Shown in pieces: positions 17,901 through 26,078 of a stretch of DNA of 64,000 nucleotides. The translations under genes were made by a program, and so were the position numbers. Source of the DNA: Flavobacteriales bacterium UBA952 (lineage in GTDB: Bacteria; Bacteroidota; Bacteroidia; Flavobacteriales_D; Crocinitomicaceae); NCBI GenBank assembly GCA_905182495.1, contig CAJJBU010000017.1, positions 62,001 to 126,000 of the forward strand, in the 5' to 3' direction. The notes under the pieces were generated by a model. That model was given only the letters and a program-made list of their open reading frames with translations. It did no database searches and was not told where the DNA came from. Positions within the stretch are counted from its first letter, which is position 1. The number at the start of each line of letters is the position of its first letter.

Positions 17901-18003
17901 TGAAGCCAATGCATTGTGGCAAGAAATTCTTCTTTTAAAAGAAGCAGAAGAAAAGAAAGAAGAGGAAACTCCAGAAACTAAAATTGAAATAAATGAAGAA
18001 TAG
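14929..18003 (+). CDS. Large periplasmic TPR-repeat protein
   Basis: A 1024-residue protein made almost entirely of tetratricopeptide-like helix pairs; examples are EAIANYKMFIASP, LAIEYYEKALAYNT, DALTYYDNLIIDFPNSPF and NGIEKYKLFLARTT. The GTG start at 14929 gives a proper signal peptide (MRKSRTLSILMAIAIFPILVFSQ). The ATG at 14959 would leave a hydrophobic segment without basic residues and is less likely. The C-terminus is Glu/Lys-rich. Such repeats usually scaffold protein complexes. The stop overlaps the following outer-membrane barrel gene by 11 bases, suggesting a joint role at the outer membrane. The function is not known. Confidence 0.85.
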   Translation: MRKSRTLSILMAIAIFPILVFSQETDKYSSLYEGYFRGEELYSNLQYGAAKKEFRDFITRCDNYNDPLFQKALYYEGMAGLELYNSDAIDLLMDYNRLYPENIHRKFINFKIGNSFFQDETYDDAQLWLDKLSASDLDSAYREEYHFKLGYSALQNEDADAAINAFRENLTGHTQYAPPSKYFFAHLCFERGSYQLALEQFLDLEKNTAYCGIVPYYIVQIYHKQGDFDAVIDYAPTVLSCKLVNHEKDVNHIIGNAYYKKRNYDDALRYLIKYAKKSRLSREDAYQIGYAFFETKAYENAIHYLDQVARIDDSLGQISMYKIAECYQVTDQLLPARSAFEYASEMLSIPKIQEDALYNFAVISFAVDINPYDESVRAFENYLAQYPNSTRKEDVYQYLINAYSSTSNYKKAIESLKKLPNLDARLKRVYQTLSFNHGVELFQKRLYNSSIRSFAAVNDHPIDPQLAALSRYWIADAYFRQNKMQEAIANYKMFIASPASNAIPEKIDAFYNIAYAYKEIDAETRASENFRIYLQSNPNNTRKEVDACFRIADIFYLDKENELAIEYYEKALAYNTKLNDKALYYVAKTYGYSGQGDLKVAKLTEILNSYADSKYAMNATYELANTYSSIGNNDDALTYYDNLIIDFPNSPFLTQAKIGKANCYLKKWQYDKAETAYLKVLAEHENENDVCEIAAKGLVDVYTAQQKPQKAAEVVDRYSCINYTDDEKENLFYTPALQAYLDTNYLDAIDKFKIYLSSFSESGKYVAETYYYLGTSYLVVNDSVNGIEKYKLFLARTTNSYSETAARKVARYYYLQKDYTTALSYYEKLETLATTPSIVFIARFGIMRSAYFIEDYLKSKEYSALVLESPELDNTQEAEAKYAMGISAYRLTMYEEAIAPLRWLVGNTTTFMGSEAKYTLAYIYFAQANMEASRKEINELLKRKPSYDYWIAKVLVLKSRIFVVEEDYVQAEQNLKSVKEHYPIQDDGVIDEANALWQEILLLKEAEEKKEEETPETKIEINEE

Positions 18004-19726
18004 CCGCGTATATTTATTGCTTTTTTCATTTGTTGTAATCGCTCAATTAGGCTATGCACAGCCTCCAGACGTCACGATTGATGGGAAGGGAAGCCGAAAA
18101 GTTGAGCCCGCCCATAGACTCACCGTTTCCCCTCAAGTCATCGATACCGTTAAGCCTTCTCCTGTTGCATCTTACCCCTTGTTAGCTTACCTATATCCTA
18201 CTGACATCCGTCTTAATCCCATTAAGGCCGCTGAGATTGAGACAACTGAAAAGTTGCGCCAACTTTATCCTTTTTATGCCAAAATAGGTGTAGGTTCTGG
18301 CGTTATGCCGCTGGGACAGTTTATCTATAATTCGACTCGTTCTAAGGGCTATCAATATAGATTGAAAGTAGATCACATTAGCTCGTTTGCATCCATAAAG
18401 GATAGAAATAATGTCGAATACGCACCGGCGAACTATGACAAAACGGGGGTTTCACTATTTGGTAAAATAGTTGACAATCGATATATGATAAATGGGCAAT
18501 TAGATTATCATAATCACGGATTCAATTATTATGGAATTCCGTCGGATACAATTGATAAATCGCTTATTGGACAAAGGTTTCAGAAAATTGGTGGGAATAT
18601 GGGTTATGTATCTGATTTTGGGGATAGTGCGGTTATGAACTATGCGATTGATTTGGATTACCATTTCCTGCAGACCGCATCACCATTAGAGGATTCCCTA
18701 TCCGATTGGAGATCGGCTGAACATAACGCAAAGTTCAACATTAAAGGCTGGTACAATTATAAATCGGAAGAGTTTTATGCGAATTTTGGACTTCGATTTA
18801 ATGATTATGGGTTCGGACTTGAGGATACAATAATTAATCAAGCATTGGATTCAGGCCGGGTCAGAACAAATACAATTATTGATTTGAAGCCAGGGGTTTT
18901 AACGCAACTTATGGATAACCGATTCAAATTGGACTTGGGCTTTTCTATGTCTGTTGATATCGGTGAGGAAACAAAGTTTTATATCTATCCTCAAGCAGAG
19001 GTGAAATATTCCCTGTTTAATGACATTTTCATTCCGTTTGCTGGTATTAGAGGAGGACTTGAGCAAACCTCTTTTTCAACACTGACTCAAGTCAACCAAT
19101 TTCTTGCTCCTTCAGTTTTTCTTGCCAATGAAAACAACCCCTATGATATTTATGGAGGCATCAAAGGAACATTAAGTAAAAACATGGGCTTCAATGTGAA
19201 TGCTAGCTTTAAAAAGATCACCAATAAGGCCTTGTTTATTGTTGATACACTCGGACAGTACAGAAATAAGTTCGCATTGCTTTATGACACCTTGAATCAC
19301 ACAAGAATTGAAGCTTCTATTTTCTACCAGCTAGATGAAAAACTTAAAATTGATGGGCTGGCCCGTTACAATTCCTATGAGACAAAAAATGAAGCTTTTG
19401 CCTGGAATTTACCTTCTTTAGAGTTTCAACTTCGAGCATCCTATAATTTATTTGATAAATTCTTATTAAATCTAGATGGTCATATTGAAACTGGAAGAAA
19501 GGCATTGGTTTATGAATTAGGTGAAGATGTCTTAGAAGAGAATGACCAGTATTACGTTTCTTTGGGTAGCATAGTTGATTTCAACCTGGGTGTTTCCTAT
19601 CGGTACAATAAGCGAGTTACTGCTTTTCTGCAGCTAAACAATCTTGTATCACAGCGATATAATGATTGGTATAACTACCCTGTTCAGCCAATTCAGGTAA
19701 TGGGCGGTGTGTCATTTAGATTTTAA
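17993..19726 (+). CDS. Outer-membrane beta-barrel protein, TonB-receptor-like
   Basis: A 577-residue protein with a signal peptide (residues 1-22, ending LGYAQ). The rest consists of long amphipathic beta-strands with periplasmic turns, e.g. FKLDLGFSMSVDIG, YNLFDKFLLNLDGHIETG and a terminal IQVMGGVSFRF ending in Phe, as in TonB-dependent receptor barrels. The length leaves no room for a normal plug domain in front of a 22-strand barrel, so it is a barrel-only relative. Translational overlap with the TPR gene points to a functional pair. The substrate is unknown. Confidence 0.75.
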   Translation: MKNSRVYLLLFSFVVIAQLGYAQPPDVTIDGKGSRKVEPAHRLTVSPQVIDTVKPSPVASYPLLAYLYPTDIRLNPIKAAEIETTEKLRQLYPFYAKIGVGSGVMPLGQFIYNSTRSKGYQYRLKVDHISSFASIKDRNNVEYAPANYDKTGVSLFGKIVDNRYMINGQLDYHNHGFNYYGIPSDTIDKSLIGQRFQKIGGNMGYVSDFGDSAVMNYAIDLDYHFLQTASPLEDSLSDWRSAEHNAKFNIKGWYNYKSEEFYANFGLRFNDYGFGLEDTIINQALDSGRVRTNTIIDLKPGVLTQLMDNRFKLDLGFSMSVDIGEETKFYIYPQAEVKYSLFNDIFIPFAGIRGGLEQTSFSTLTQVNQFLAPSVFLANENNPYDIYGGIKGTLSKNMGFNVNASFKKITNKALFIVDTLGQYRNKFALLYDTLNHTRIEASIFYQLDEKLKIDGLARYNSYETKNEAFAWNLPSLEFQLRASYNLFDKFLLNLDGHIETGRKALVYELGEDVLEENDQYYVSLGSIVDFNLGVSYRYNKRVTAFLQLNNLVSQRYNDWYNYPVQPIQVMGGVSFRF

Positions 19727-19731
19727 TTATC

Positions 19732-20751
19732 GTGCAATCAGAAGCCATCTTCTTGGTAAAAAAAGGAGCATCACGCGATGCTTTTGAAAAACGGAATATT
19801 CTATTACCTGAGCTAAAAGCTGGGGAGGTTTTAATTAAAAGTGAAGCATTTGGACTGAATTATGCGGATGTAATGGCTCGCAATGGCTTGTATCGTGATG
19901 CCCCTCCAATGCCTTGTGTCATTGGATATGAAGTCGTGGGCGAAATTGTAAGCGTTGGTCCAAATGGAGCTTTAGAGCTTATAGGGAAAAGGGTTCTTGC
20001 CTTTTGTCGATTTGGGGGCTATGGCAGACACGTAATCACCACAGCGTTGGCCATACTTCTTATTGATGATCTTCCTTCCGCCGAATTACTAGCCTTAAGT
20101 ACTCAAGGAGCGACAGCCTATTATATGACTGATATTCTAGCACCGATCCAAAAAGGGGATAGAGTTTTGGTTCATGCCGCTGCAGGAGGGGTAGGATCTC
20201 TGTTGGTTCAGTTAGCTAAAAGGAGAGGTGCTACAGTAATTGCCAAGGTTGGGTCTTCTCAAAAAGAGACACTTTCAAAAGAATTAGGGGCTGATTTTAC
20301 AATCAATTATAAAGAGAATGATTATTTTGAAATCCTAAAAAAGCAGCCTAAAATTGACGTGAGTTTCAATCCTGTAGGAGGCTCAACGTTTTCTAAAGAT
20401 ATGAAGCTCATGAATTCAGGAGGTAAGCTCTTCTTGTTTGGCGGGTCTGAATTGTCTGGAGGTCGTTATGGTTTTCTTTCGTCCTTAAATTTTTTGAGAA
20501 AAATGGGACTGGTTGTACCCGCAATTCTAATGATGGGGTCAAGAAGTATTTTAGGCGTAAACATGCTAAAGATAGCAGACCAGAAACCACAGGTCATGCA
20601 TGATTGTTTAGCTGCACTAATGGAGCTATACCGAAAAGATGAAATAAAAATATGTGTGGGCAAGGTATACGATGTAAAGGATATTGCTCTTGCACATGAT
20701 TACCTAGAGAGTGGAGCCTCAATGGGAAAATTGTCTATAACTTGGGACTAG
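19732..20751 (+). CDS. Zinc-independent quinone oxidoreductase (MDR family)
   Basis: A 339-residue medium-chain dehydrogenase/reductase of the NADPH:quinone oxidoreductase / VAT-1-like group. The GroES-like half contains EAFGLNYADVMARNGLY and CVIGYEVVGEIV. The nucleotide-binding loop AAAGGVGSLLVQLAKRRGATVIA, interrupted here at its core AGGVGSLLVQLA, marks the Rossmann half. Cysteine and histidine zinc ligands of alcohol dehydrogenases are absent. Translation starts at a GTG 6 bases after the previous stop, so it is cotranscribed. The stop overlaps the convergent small gene by 4 bases. Confidence 0.85.
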   Translation: MQSEAIFLVKKGASRDAFEKRNILLPELKAGEVLIKSEAFGLNYADVMARNGLYRDAPPMPCVIGYEVVGEIVSVGPNGALELIGKRVLAFCRFGGYGRHVITTALAILLIDDLPSAELLALSTQGATAYYMTDILAPIQKGDRVLVHAAAGGVGSLLVQLAKRRGATVIAKVGSSQKETLSKELGADFTINYKENDYFEILKKQPKIDVSFNPVGGSTFSKDMKLMNSGGKLFLFGGSELSGGRYGFLSSLNFLRKMGLVVPAILMMGSRSILGVNMLKIADQKPQVMHDCLAALMELYRKDEIKICVGKVYDVKDIALAHDYLESGASMGKLSITWD

Positions 20752-20993
20752 ACTTTTTTTGCGAAAAGTTTTAAAAATAAATTTTTGATCTGAACGCGAA
20801 ATAAAAACATCAATATCAAATATGGAATAATCATTAAGAAAAGGATTCCGCTATTCATATTACTTCCAAAAGAAGCCTCCTCGAGTCCACTTCCCTGTTT
20901 AGCCAAAAGTTTACATTGTGAACATCCTTGTGACCATCCATTAGACATGAACGTTAAGCTTAACAGAAAAAAAAGAAAATTTTTTAAGCGCAT
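20748..20993 (-). CDS. Small exported/membrane protein with CxxC motif
   Basis: An 81-residue protein starting at the ATG at 20991-20993 (MRLKNFLFFLLSLTFMSNGWSQ), which gives a signal peptide. A longer in-frame extension to 21047 is possible but unlikely. After the signal comes GCSQCKLLAKQG with a CxxC pair, then a membrane helix (GILFLMIIPYLILMFLFRV) and a basic tail. The CxxC outside the membrane could bind metal or be redox active; this is inference. No family was recognised. Confidence 0.65.
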   Translation of the reverse strand: MRLKNFLFFLLSLTFMSNGWSQGCSQCKLLAKQGSGLEEASFGSNMNSGILFLMIIPYLILMFLFRVQIKNLFLKLFAKKV

Positions 20994-21054
20994 GGTTCTT
21001 ATGATAAAAATCCTTGACAAAGATACAAAATGCTTAAAGCAAAACAAAATATCC

Positions 21055-21062
21055 TAACTTTA
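21055..21062 (+). promoter_or_regulatory. Probable -7 box TAACTTTA before TPR lipoprotein
   Basis: One mismatch from TAnnTTTG, ending 4 bases before the ATG at 21067. The spacing matches the other short-spaced promoters of this window. Confidence 0.35.
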
Positions 21063-21066
21063 CATT

Positions 21067-22197
21067 ATGAAAATAGGTTTGTATTTAATATCCTTTTTAG
21101 GACTGTTTATCGCTTGCACTACTGACGATTATACTGAAACTATGAAACCGAATGCGTCCAAGGATTCTCAATCGATCTCATACACTGATTTGAGAGCAGT
21201 TTTAGATGCAGATTTGATTAAAACCCCCAATAATATTTCCCTTTTAGTAAAGCGTGCGAATTTAGCTTTAGAGAATTATGATTATTCTGTAGCTTTTTCT
21301 GATGCGGCAAAAGCCTTTCGGTTGGACAGCACTAATCTCGAATCTCGACTCGTATATGCGCTTTCAATCATTAATCAAGGCCAAAGGAGCGTTTCCGATA
21401 TTAGGGTGTCTCAAGGCCATTTTCAAATAGTGGTATCTCAAGACCAGAAAAACACAAAGGCAATGGTTGGTTTGGCAAACACATATGCCTTACAACAGGA
21501 TTTTGAATTGGCAAGAGAATGGATCGAGAAGGCATTGGTCTTGGACCCTAAATTTTTTGATGCACACGTCCTAAAGGGAAGTATGTATAAGGTTTTGGCT
21601 GCTGCACTAAACGGAGAAAAGGAGTCAGGAAAGCTTTCTAAGATGTATTTAGATTCAGCGATTCAAGCATATTCACGTGTGAGTCAATATTATCCAGACA
21701 AGGCAGAGATTTATATTGAACTTGGCATTTTATTTCAGCAATCAAATAATGAAATTTGTGTTGATCATTATTATTCGGCAGTACAATTAGACCCTCAAAA
21801 CATTGATTATAAATACGCATTGGCGTATGCTTATGGGCTTTTCAATCAAGAAAGAAAGGCGATGAAGGTTTATCAAGAAATGCAGGAGCTAGATTCATTG
21901 TTTTGTGAGGCTTTTTGTCAGATGGGACAGATTTATCAAAAGAAATACATGGAGAGTGACAGTGCGTTAAACATGTATAGGACAGCGATTGAGATTGACG
22001 AATATCATATAGATGCGTATGTGAATATGGGTGTCATTTATGAAGAGCAAAAGGATTATGATAGAGCCATCCGAAGTTATTCAAAAGCACTTTCGATTCC
22101 TCTCGAGCAAAGAGGACCATATATGTCTTTAATCGAGTTTTCCGGGATTCAGGATTTGGCGAGAGAATATGCGGATGGAATCAAAAATAAACTGTGA
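21067..22197 (+). CDS. TPR-repeat lipoprotein
   Basis: A 376-residue protein with a lipoprotein signal (LFIAC-TTDD, acylated Cys at residue 17) and at least six TPR units, e.g. ELAREWIEKALVLDPKFFDAH, here cut to its core WIEKALVLDPKFFDAH, plus SALNMYRTAIEIDEYHIDAY and RAIRSYSKALSIP. TPRs mediate protein contacts; no partner is evident. The following membrane-protein gene starts at a GTG that overlaps the stop, so the two are coupled. Confidence 0.85.
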   Translation: MKIGLYLISFLGLFIACTTDDYTETMKPNASKDSQSISYTDLRAVLDADLIKTPNNISLLVKRANLALENYDYSVAFSDAAKAFRLDSTNLESRLVYALSIINQGQRSVSDIRVSQGHFQIVVSQDQKNTKAMVGLANTYALQQDFELAREWIEKALVLDPKFFDAHVLKGSMYKVLAAALNGEKESGKLSKMYLDSAIQAYSRVSQYYPDKAEIYIELGILFQQSNNEICVDHYYSAVQLDPQNIDYKYALAYAYGLFNQERKAMKVYQEMQELDSLFCEAFCQMGQIYQKKYMESDSALNMYRTAIEIDEYHIDAYVNMGVIYEEQKDYDRAIRSYSKALSIPLEQRGPYMSLIEFSGIQDLAREYADGIKNKL

Positions 22198-22769
22198 AGA
22201 AAATTGAAATAACAAGTGCGCTAATTGGTGATGTTGCTCTCCCATTGGCAGGCTTTTTCTTTTGGGACTGGGGGTTTTATTTTATTGCTTTATTTTTCCT
22301 TTTTGACATTTCATTTCGTTCTATTTTTTTAAATAAAAGGGTCAAGCTTCTTCCCTCGATGGTATTCGAAAACCGTTTTGTATTGAAAGGCGTGTTGCTT
22401 ACAGTTTTTGAAATATTAGCATTGCACATTTTGGTGATTCTATCAATTTCGTCTATTGATTTTGTTTCTGAATTTTGGTCTTTTTTAACGTATCAGGAAA
22501 TAGGTGTTGCCCAGGGAGTCGTTTTACTACCGCTATTGATTCTTAATGAATTTATGAGAATACGCAATGAGCAAAAAATGAAAGTGCCTCAACATGTTCG
22601 TTTTGACATCATGATAAACAGTCAGAAAATTCAGCTATTTAGGGTCCTTTTGTGGTGTCTTTTTATGGGGCTCACCATGCTAATCCCCTTTCATGAAACG
22701 GCTTTAGTTCTGATTTTCATTGCCACATTAAGCATTCAACCCTTTTGGATATACAGAAATATCTCATAA
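22194..22769 (+). CDS. Polytopic membrane protein of unknown function
   Basis: A 191-residue hydrophobic protein with about five predicted membrane segments (for example LPLAGFFFWDWGFYFIALF, VLLTVFEILALHILVILSI, LLWCLFMGLTMLIPF, ALVLIFIATLSI). It starts at a GTG overlapping the stop of the TPR lipoprotein gene. No conserved motif was recognised. Confidence 0.7.
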   Translation: MKKIEITSALIGDVALPLAGFFFWDWGFYFIALFFLFDISFRSIFLNKRVKLLPSMVFENRFVLKGVLLTVFEILALHILVILSISSIDFVSEFWSFLTYQEIGVAQGVVLLPLLILNEFMRIRNEQKMKVPQHVRFDIMINSQKIQLFRVLLWCLFMGLTMLIPFHETALVLIFIATLSIQPFWIYRNIS

Positions 22770-22808
22770 CGGGACTTGCTTTTGAGTCACGCACATTGAA
22801 TTTTCTCT

Positions 22809-22816
22809 TATTTTTG
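22809..22816 (+). promoter_or_regulatory. -7 box TATTTTTG for carboxylase gene
   Basis: Exact TAnnTTTG match, 17 bases before the ATG at 22834. A TTTG at 22781-22784 lies 24 bases upstream and may be the -33 element. Confidence 0.45.
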
Positions 22817-22833
22817 TTTACCTGACACGAGAT

Positions 22834-24375
22834 ATGGATAAGAATCAAGAGTTACACGATAAAAGAAAGAAGTCCTTAGAAGGGGGTGGTAAAGAACGCA
22901 TTGATCGCCAACACAATCAAGGAAAGTTAAGTGCTAGAGAACGCCTTACAGTGCTGCTAGACGAGTCGAGTTTTCAAGAAATTGGAGGACTTGTTGAGCA
23001 CCGAGCTACTGCCTTTGGTCTAGATAAGCAAAAAATCCCTGGAGATGGTGTCGTTGCTGGTTATGGAACTATTCATGGGAGATTAGTATATGTGTTTTCA
23101 CAAGATTTCACAGTGTTAGGAGGTTCCTTATCAGAGACACACGCTGCAAAAATTTGCCGTGTGATGGATATGGCTTTGAAGAACGGAGCCCCAGTTATAG
23201 GGCTGAATGATTCAGGTGGCGCTCGGATTCAAGAGGGTGTCGTTTCCCTTGCGGGTTACGCAGATATTTTTTTTAGAAATACAAGGGCGTCAGGAGTTAT
23301 TCCTCAGCTTTCTGTGATCATGGGGCCATGTGCTGGAGGTGCTGTATATTCGCCGGCCTTAACAGATTTCATTTTCATGGTCGAGGACACCTCTTATATG
23401 TTTGTCACGGGGCCAAATGTTGTTAAAACGGTTACCCATGAAGAGGTCACTTCAGAGGATCTTGGTGGTGCTAAAACACATGCAGAAAAGTCAGGGGTCA
23501 ATCACTTTACTTCATCAAATGATGTAGAATGCTTAAAAAGTGTGCGTGATATAATGAGTTACATGCCTCAAAATGCACAAGAGCAAGCTCCACAACCAGA
23601 ATCTTTTCGGTATGATTCAAAAAAGGTAAATTCGATCGAATCGGTTCTCCCAGAAAACTCGACGATCCCTTATGATATAAGAAAGATAATTGATTGTGTA
23701 ATAGATGATGATTCATTTAGAGAGGTTCATAAAGATTTTGCTAAAAATATAGTTATTGGCTTTGCAAGAGTTGAAGGCAAAACAATTGGTGTCGTCGCAA
23801 ATCAGCCATCATCAATGGCTGGGGTTTTAGATATTGATTCGTCTAGAAAAGGAGCTCGATTTGTTCGCTTTTGTGATGCTTTCAATATTCCCTTACTCGT
23901 TTTTGAAGATGTACCTGGTTTTCTTCCTGGAACGGATCAAGAATGGAGGGGGATCATAACGCATGGCGCAAAATTACTTTATGCATTTTCTGAAGCGACA
24001 GTACCTCGAATCACAGTGATCACCCGAAAAGCATATGGAGGTGCTTTTGATGTGATGAACTCCAAAAGTATTGGTTCGGATCTTAATTTTGCTTGGCCTA
24101 CTGCAGAAATTGCCGTTATGGGAGCCAAAGGAGCTGCGGAGATTATTTTCAAAAAGGAAATCGCAAATAGTCCTGACCCACAAAAGAAATGGCTTGAGAA
24201 GGAAGCGGAGTACGCGGATTTATTTGCTAATCCATATCGTGCAGCGGAACGCGGAATTATTGACGAGGTGATTTTTCCAAATGAAACAAGAAATAAAGTC
24301 ATCTTAGGCTTTAAAATGCTTGAGAATAAGAACGAGGTATTGCCCCCAAAAAAACATGGTAATATACCATTATAA
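22834..24375 (+). CDS. pccB: Acyl-CoA carboxylase carboxyltransferase beta subunit
   Basis: A 513-residue biotin-dependent carboxyltransferase of the propionyl-CoA/methylmalonyl-CoA type, which transfers carboxyl from biotin to an acyl-CoA. Signatures are [13 protein letters not shown] near residue 33, the acyl-CoA oxyanion site [29 protein letters not shown] and, in the C-terminal half, [16 protein letters not shown] with [14 protein letters not shown]. The length is typical. The biotin carrier at 9508 may be its partner. Whether the substrate is propionyl-CoA or acetyl-CoA cannot be told from the sequence by eye. Confidence 0.92.
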   Translation: MDKNQELHDKRKKSLEGGGKERIDRQHNQGKLSARERLTVLLDESSFQEIGGLVEHRATAFGLDKQKIPGDGVVAGYGTIHGRLVYVFSQDFTVLGGSLSETHAAKICRVMDMALKNGAPVIGLNDSGGARIQEGVVSLAGYADIFFRNTRASGVIPQLSVIMGPCAGGAVYSPALTDFIFMVEDTSYMFVTGPNVVKTVTHEEVTSEDLGGAKTHAEKSGVNHFTSSNDVECLKSVRDIMSYMPQNAQEQAPQPESFRYDSKKVNSIESVLPENSTIPYDIRKIIDCVIDDDSFREVHKDFAKNIVIGFARVEGKTIGVVANQPSSMAGVLDIDSSRKGARFVRFCDAFNIPLLVFEDVPGFLPGTDQEWRGIITHGAKLLYAFSEATVPRITVITRKAYGGAFDVMNSKSIGSDLNFAWPTAEIAVMGAKGAAEIIFKKEIANSPDPQKKWLEKEAEYADLFANPYRAAERGIIDEVIFPNETRNKVILGFKMLENKNEVLPPKKHGNIPL

Positions 24376-24383
24376 CTAAAAAA

Positions 24384-25367
24384 ATGAAAAAATTAATAGA
24401 AGCGTTTCCAGACAATATAATAGAAGCAATGAACATTGCTGAATCTTCATCTTTACAGAAGCCACCCCATGACATACACAACATCCTAATGTGTGGTTTG
24501 GGAGGGTCAGGAATAGGTGCGAAAATGGTTGCAAATTGGCTGCAAGATGAGATCAAAGTACCGGTTTCACTTGTGAATGATTACACACTGCCTGGCTATG
24601 TAAATAAAAACACTTTGATCATTGGCTCTAGCTATTCTGGTAATACGGAAGAAACCACGATTGCACTAGAAGAGGCGAAGTCAAGATCTTGTCACATTAT
24701 CGGTATTTGTAGCGGGGGTAAATTAGAACAGTTTTGCAAGGACAATGGATATGATTGCATCGTAGTTCCTGGAGGGAACCCACCTAGAAGTGCCTTGGCC
24801 TATTCGGTTATTCAGCTCTTACATATTTTTGCATCATTGGGTTTTGTATCCCATGAACATAAACAACATATGCTTAAAGGCGGAGCCTTTATTGAGTCTC
24901 ATCAAGAGGAAATTCATGATATAGCGAAGGAAATGGCGGCACATCTATTTGGAAAAGTGGGCGTGTATTATGCGGAGACAAAGTATGAGGGTGTCATCGT
25001 GCGTGCAAGACAGCAATTCAATGAAAACTCGAAATATCTAGGATGGCACCACGTAATACCAGAGATGAATCATAATGAACTTGTTGGATGGACGGGTGGC
25101 GATGATCGATTTGCGCCTGTCTTTTTTAACACAGGAGATTTACACCCTAGAAATTACCGAAGGTTTGAGATTTCAAAGTCCGCAATAGAAAAGAAATGTG
25201 GTAAGGTCTTTAACGTATCTGCAAAAGGAGATTCTTTTATTGAACGCTCCCTCTATTTAATTAATATCGTGGATTGGGCATCTTATTATTTGTGTGAAAT
25301 GAATGGTGCTGATATCATAGATATTGAGATCATTGATTATCTAAAAAGTGAATTGGCGAAGTTTTAA
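24384..25367 (+). CDS. Bifunctional phosphoglucose/phosphomannose isomerase
   Basis: A 327-residue SIS-domain isomerase of the archaeal-type PGI/PMI family, interconverting fructose-6-phosphate with glucose-6- or mannose-6-phosphate. The first SIS domain has CGLGGSGIGAKM (residues 37-48) and the phosphate loop SSYSGNTEET (82-91). The family motif PPRSALAYS is at 133-141, and the catalytic EMNHNELVGW and DLHPRNYRRFE follow. It starts 8 bases after the carboxylase gene and is followed 3 bases later by lipB, so the three form an operon. Confidence 0.9.
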   Translation: MKKLIEAFPDNIIEAMNIAESSSLQKPPHDIHNILMCGLGGSGIGAKMVANWLQDEIKVPVSLVNDYTLPGYVNKNTLIIGSSYSGNTEETTIALEEAKSRSCHIIGICSGGKLEQFCKDNGYDCIVVPGGNPPRSALAYSVIQLLHIFASLGFVSHEHKQHMLKGGAFIESHQEEIHDIAKEMAAHLFGKVGVYYAETKYEGVIVRARQQFNENSKYLGWHHVIPEMNHNELVGWTGGDDRFAPVFFNTGDLHPRNYRRFEISKSAIEKKCGKVFNVSAKGDSFIERSLYLINIVDWASYYLCEMNGADIIDIEIIDYLKSELAKF

Positions 25368-25370
25368 CCA

Positions 25371-26066
25371 ATGATGCCGAGAGTTTCCATCTACGATATA
25401 GGGCTGATTGATTATCAAGAAGCTTGGGATTTTCAGGAAAAATTATTCAAAGCGGCCATAGACAATAAAATAGCCAAGCGAAAAGATGCGGAAGTGCCAC
25501 TTCCATACAATCACATGCTGTTTTGTCAACACCCTCATGTCTATACACTTGGGAAAAGCGGAAATAAAGAGCACTTATTATTAGATGAAGATGGACTCAA
25601 GGATAAAAAGGCCATGTTCTATAAAATAAATAGAGGAGGGGATATCACCTATCATGGGCCAGGTCAACTTGTCGTTTACCCGATTCTGGATTTGGAACAA
25701 TTCTTCACCGACATTCATAAATACATGAGGTTACTTGAAGAGGCCGTCATACGAACCATTGCTGTTTACGGAATTAAAGGAGAGCGCATTGATGGCATGA
25801 CAGGCGTTTGGCTTGAAGGAGGCTCAAAGAATGAGCGTAAAATATGTGCTTTAGGAGTGAAAGCATCTCGCTGGGTCACAATGCATGGTATAGGTTTTAA
25901 CGTGAATACGAACCTTGATTATTTTCGAAATATTGTTCCTTGTGGAATAGAAGATAAAGCTGTAACTTCCATGCAAAAGGAACTCGGTTCACCACAAGAC
26001 ATTCAAGAAATTCAATCTGTACTGCTTCAAGAGCTTAAAGATTTATTCGGATTTCATGTACTGTAA
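25371..26066 (+). CDS. lipB: Octanoyltransferase LipB
   Basis: A 231-residue enzyme that moves octanoate from acyl carrier protein to lipoyl domains, the first step of lipoate synthesis. The signature RGGDITYHGPGQLVVYP is at residues 88-104. The catalytic Lys is K164 in LGVKASRW and the acyl-accepting Cys is C191 in VPCGI; the conserved His is in MHGIGFNVN. Two adjacent ATG codons open the gene. There are 3 bases after the PGI/PMI gene and 12 before the serine hydrolase. Confidence 0.95.
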   Translation: MMPRVSIYDIGLIDYQEAWDFQEKLFKAAIDNKIAKRKDAEVPLPYNHMLFCQHPHVYTLGKSGNKEHLLLDEDGLKDKKAMFYKINRGGDITYHGPGQLVVYPILDLEQFFTDIHKYMRLLEEAVIRTIAVYGIKGERIDGMTGVWLEGGSKNERKICALGVKASRWVTMHGIGFNVNTNLDYFRNIVPCGIEDKAVTSMQKELGSPQDIQEIQSVLLQELKDLFGFHVL

Positions 26067-26078
26067 AATGTTAGTTAT

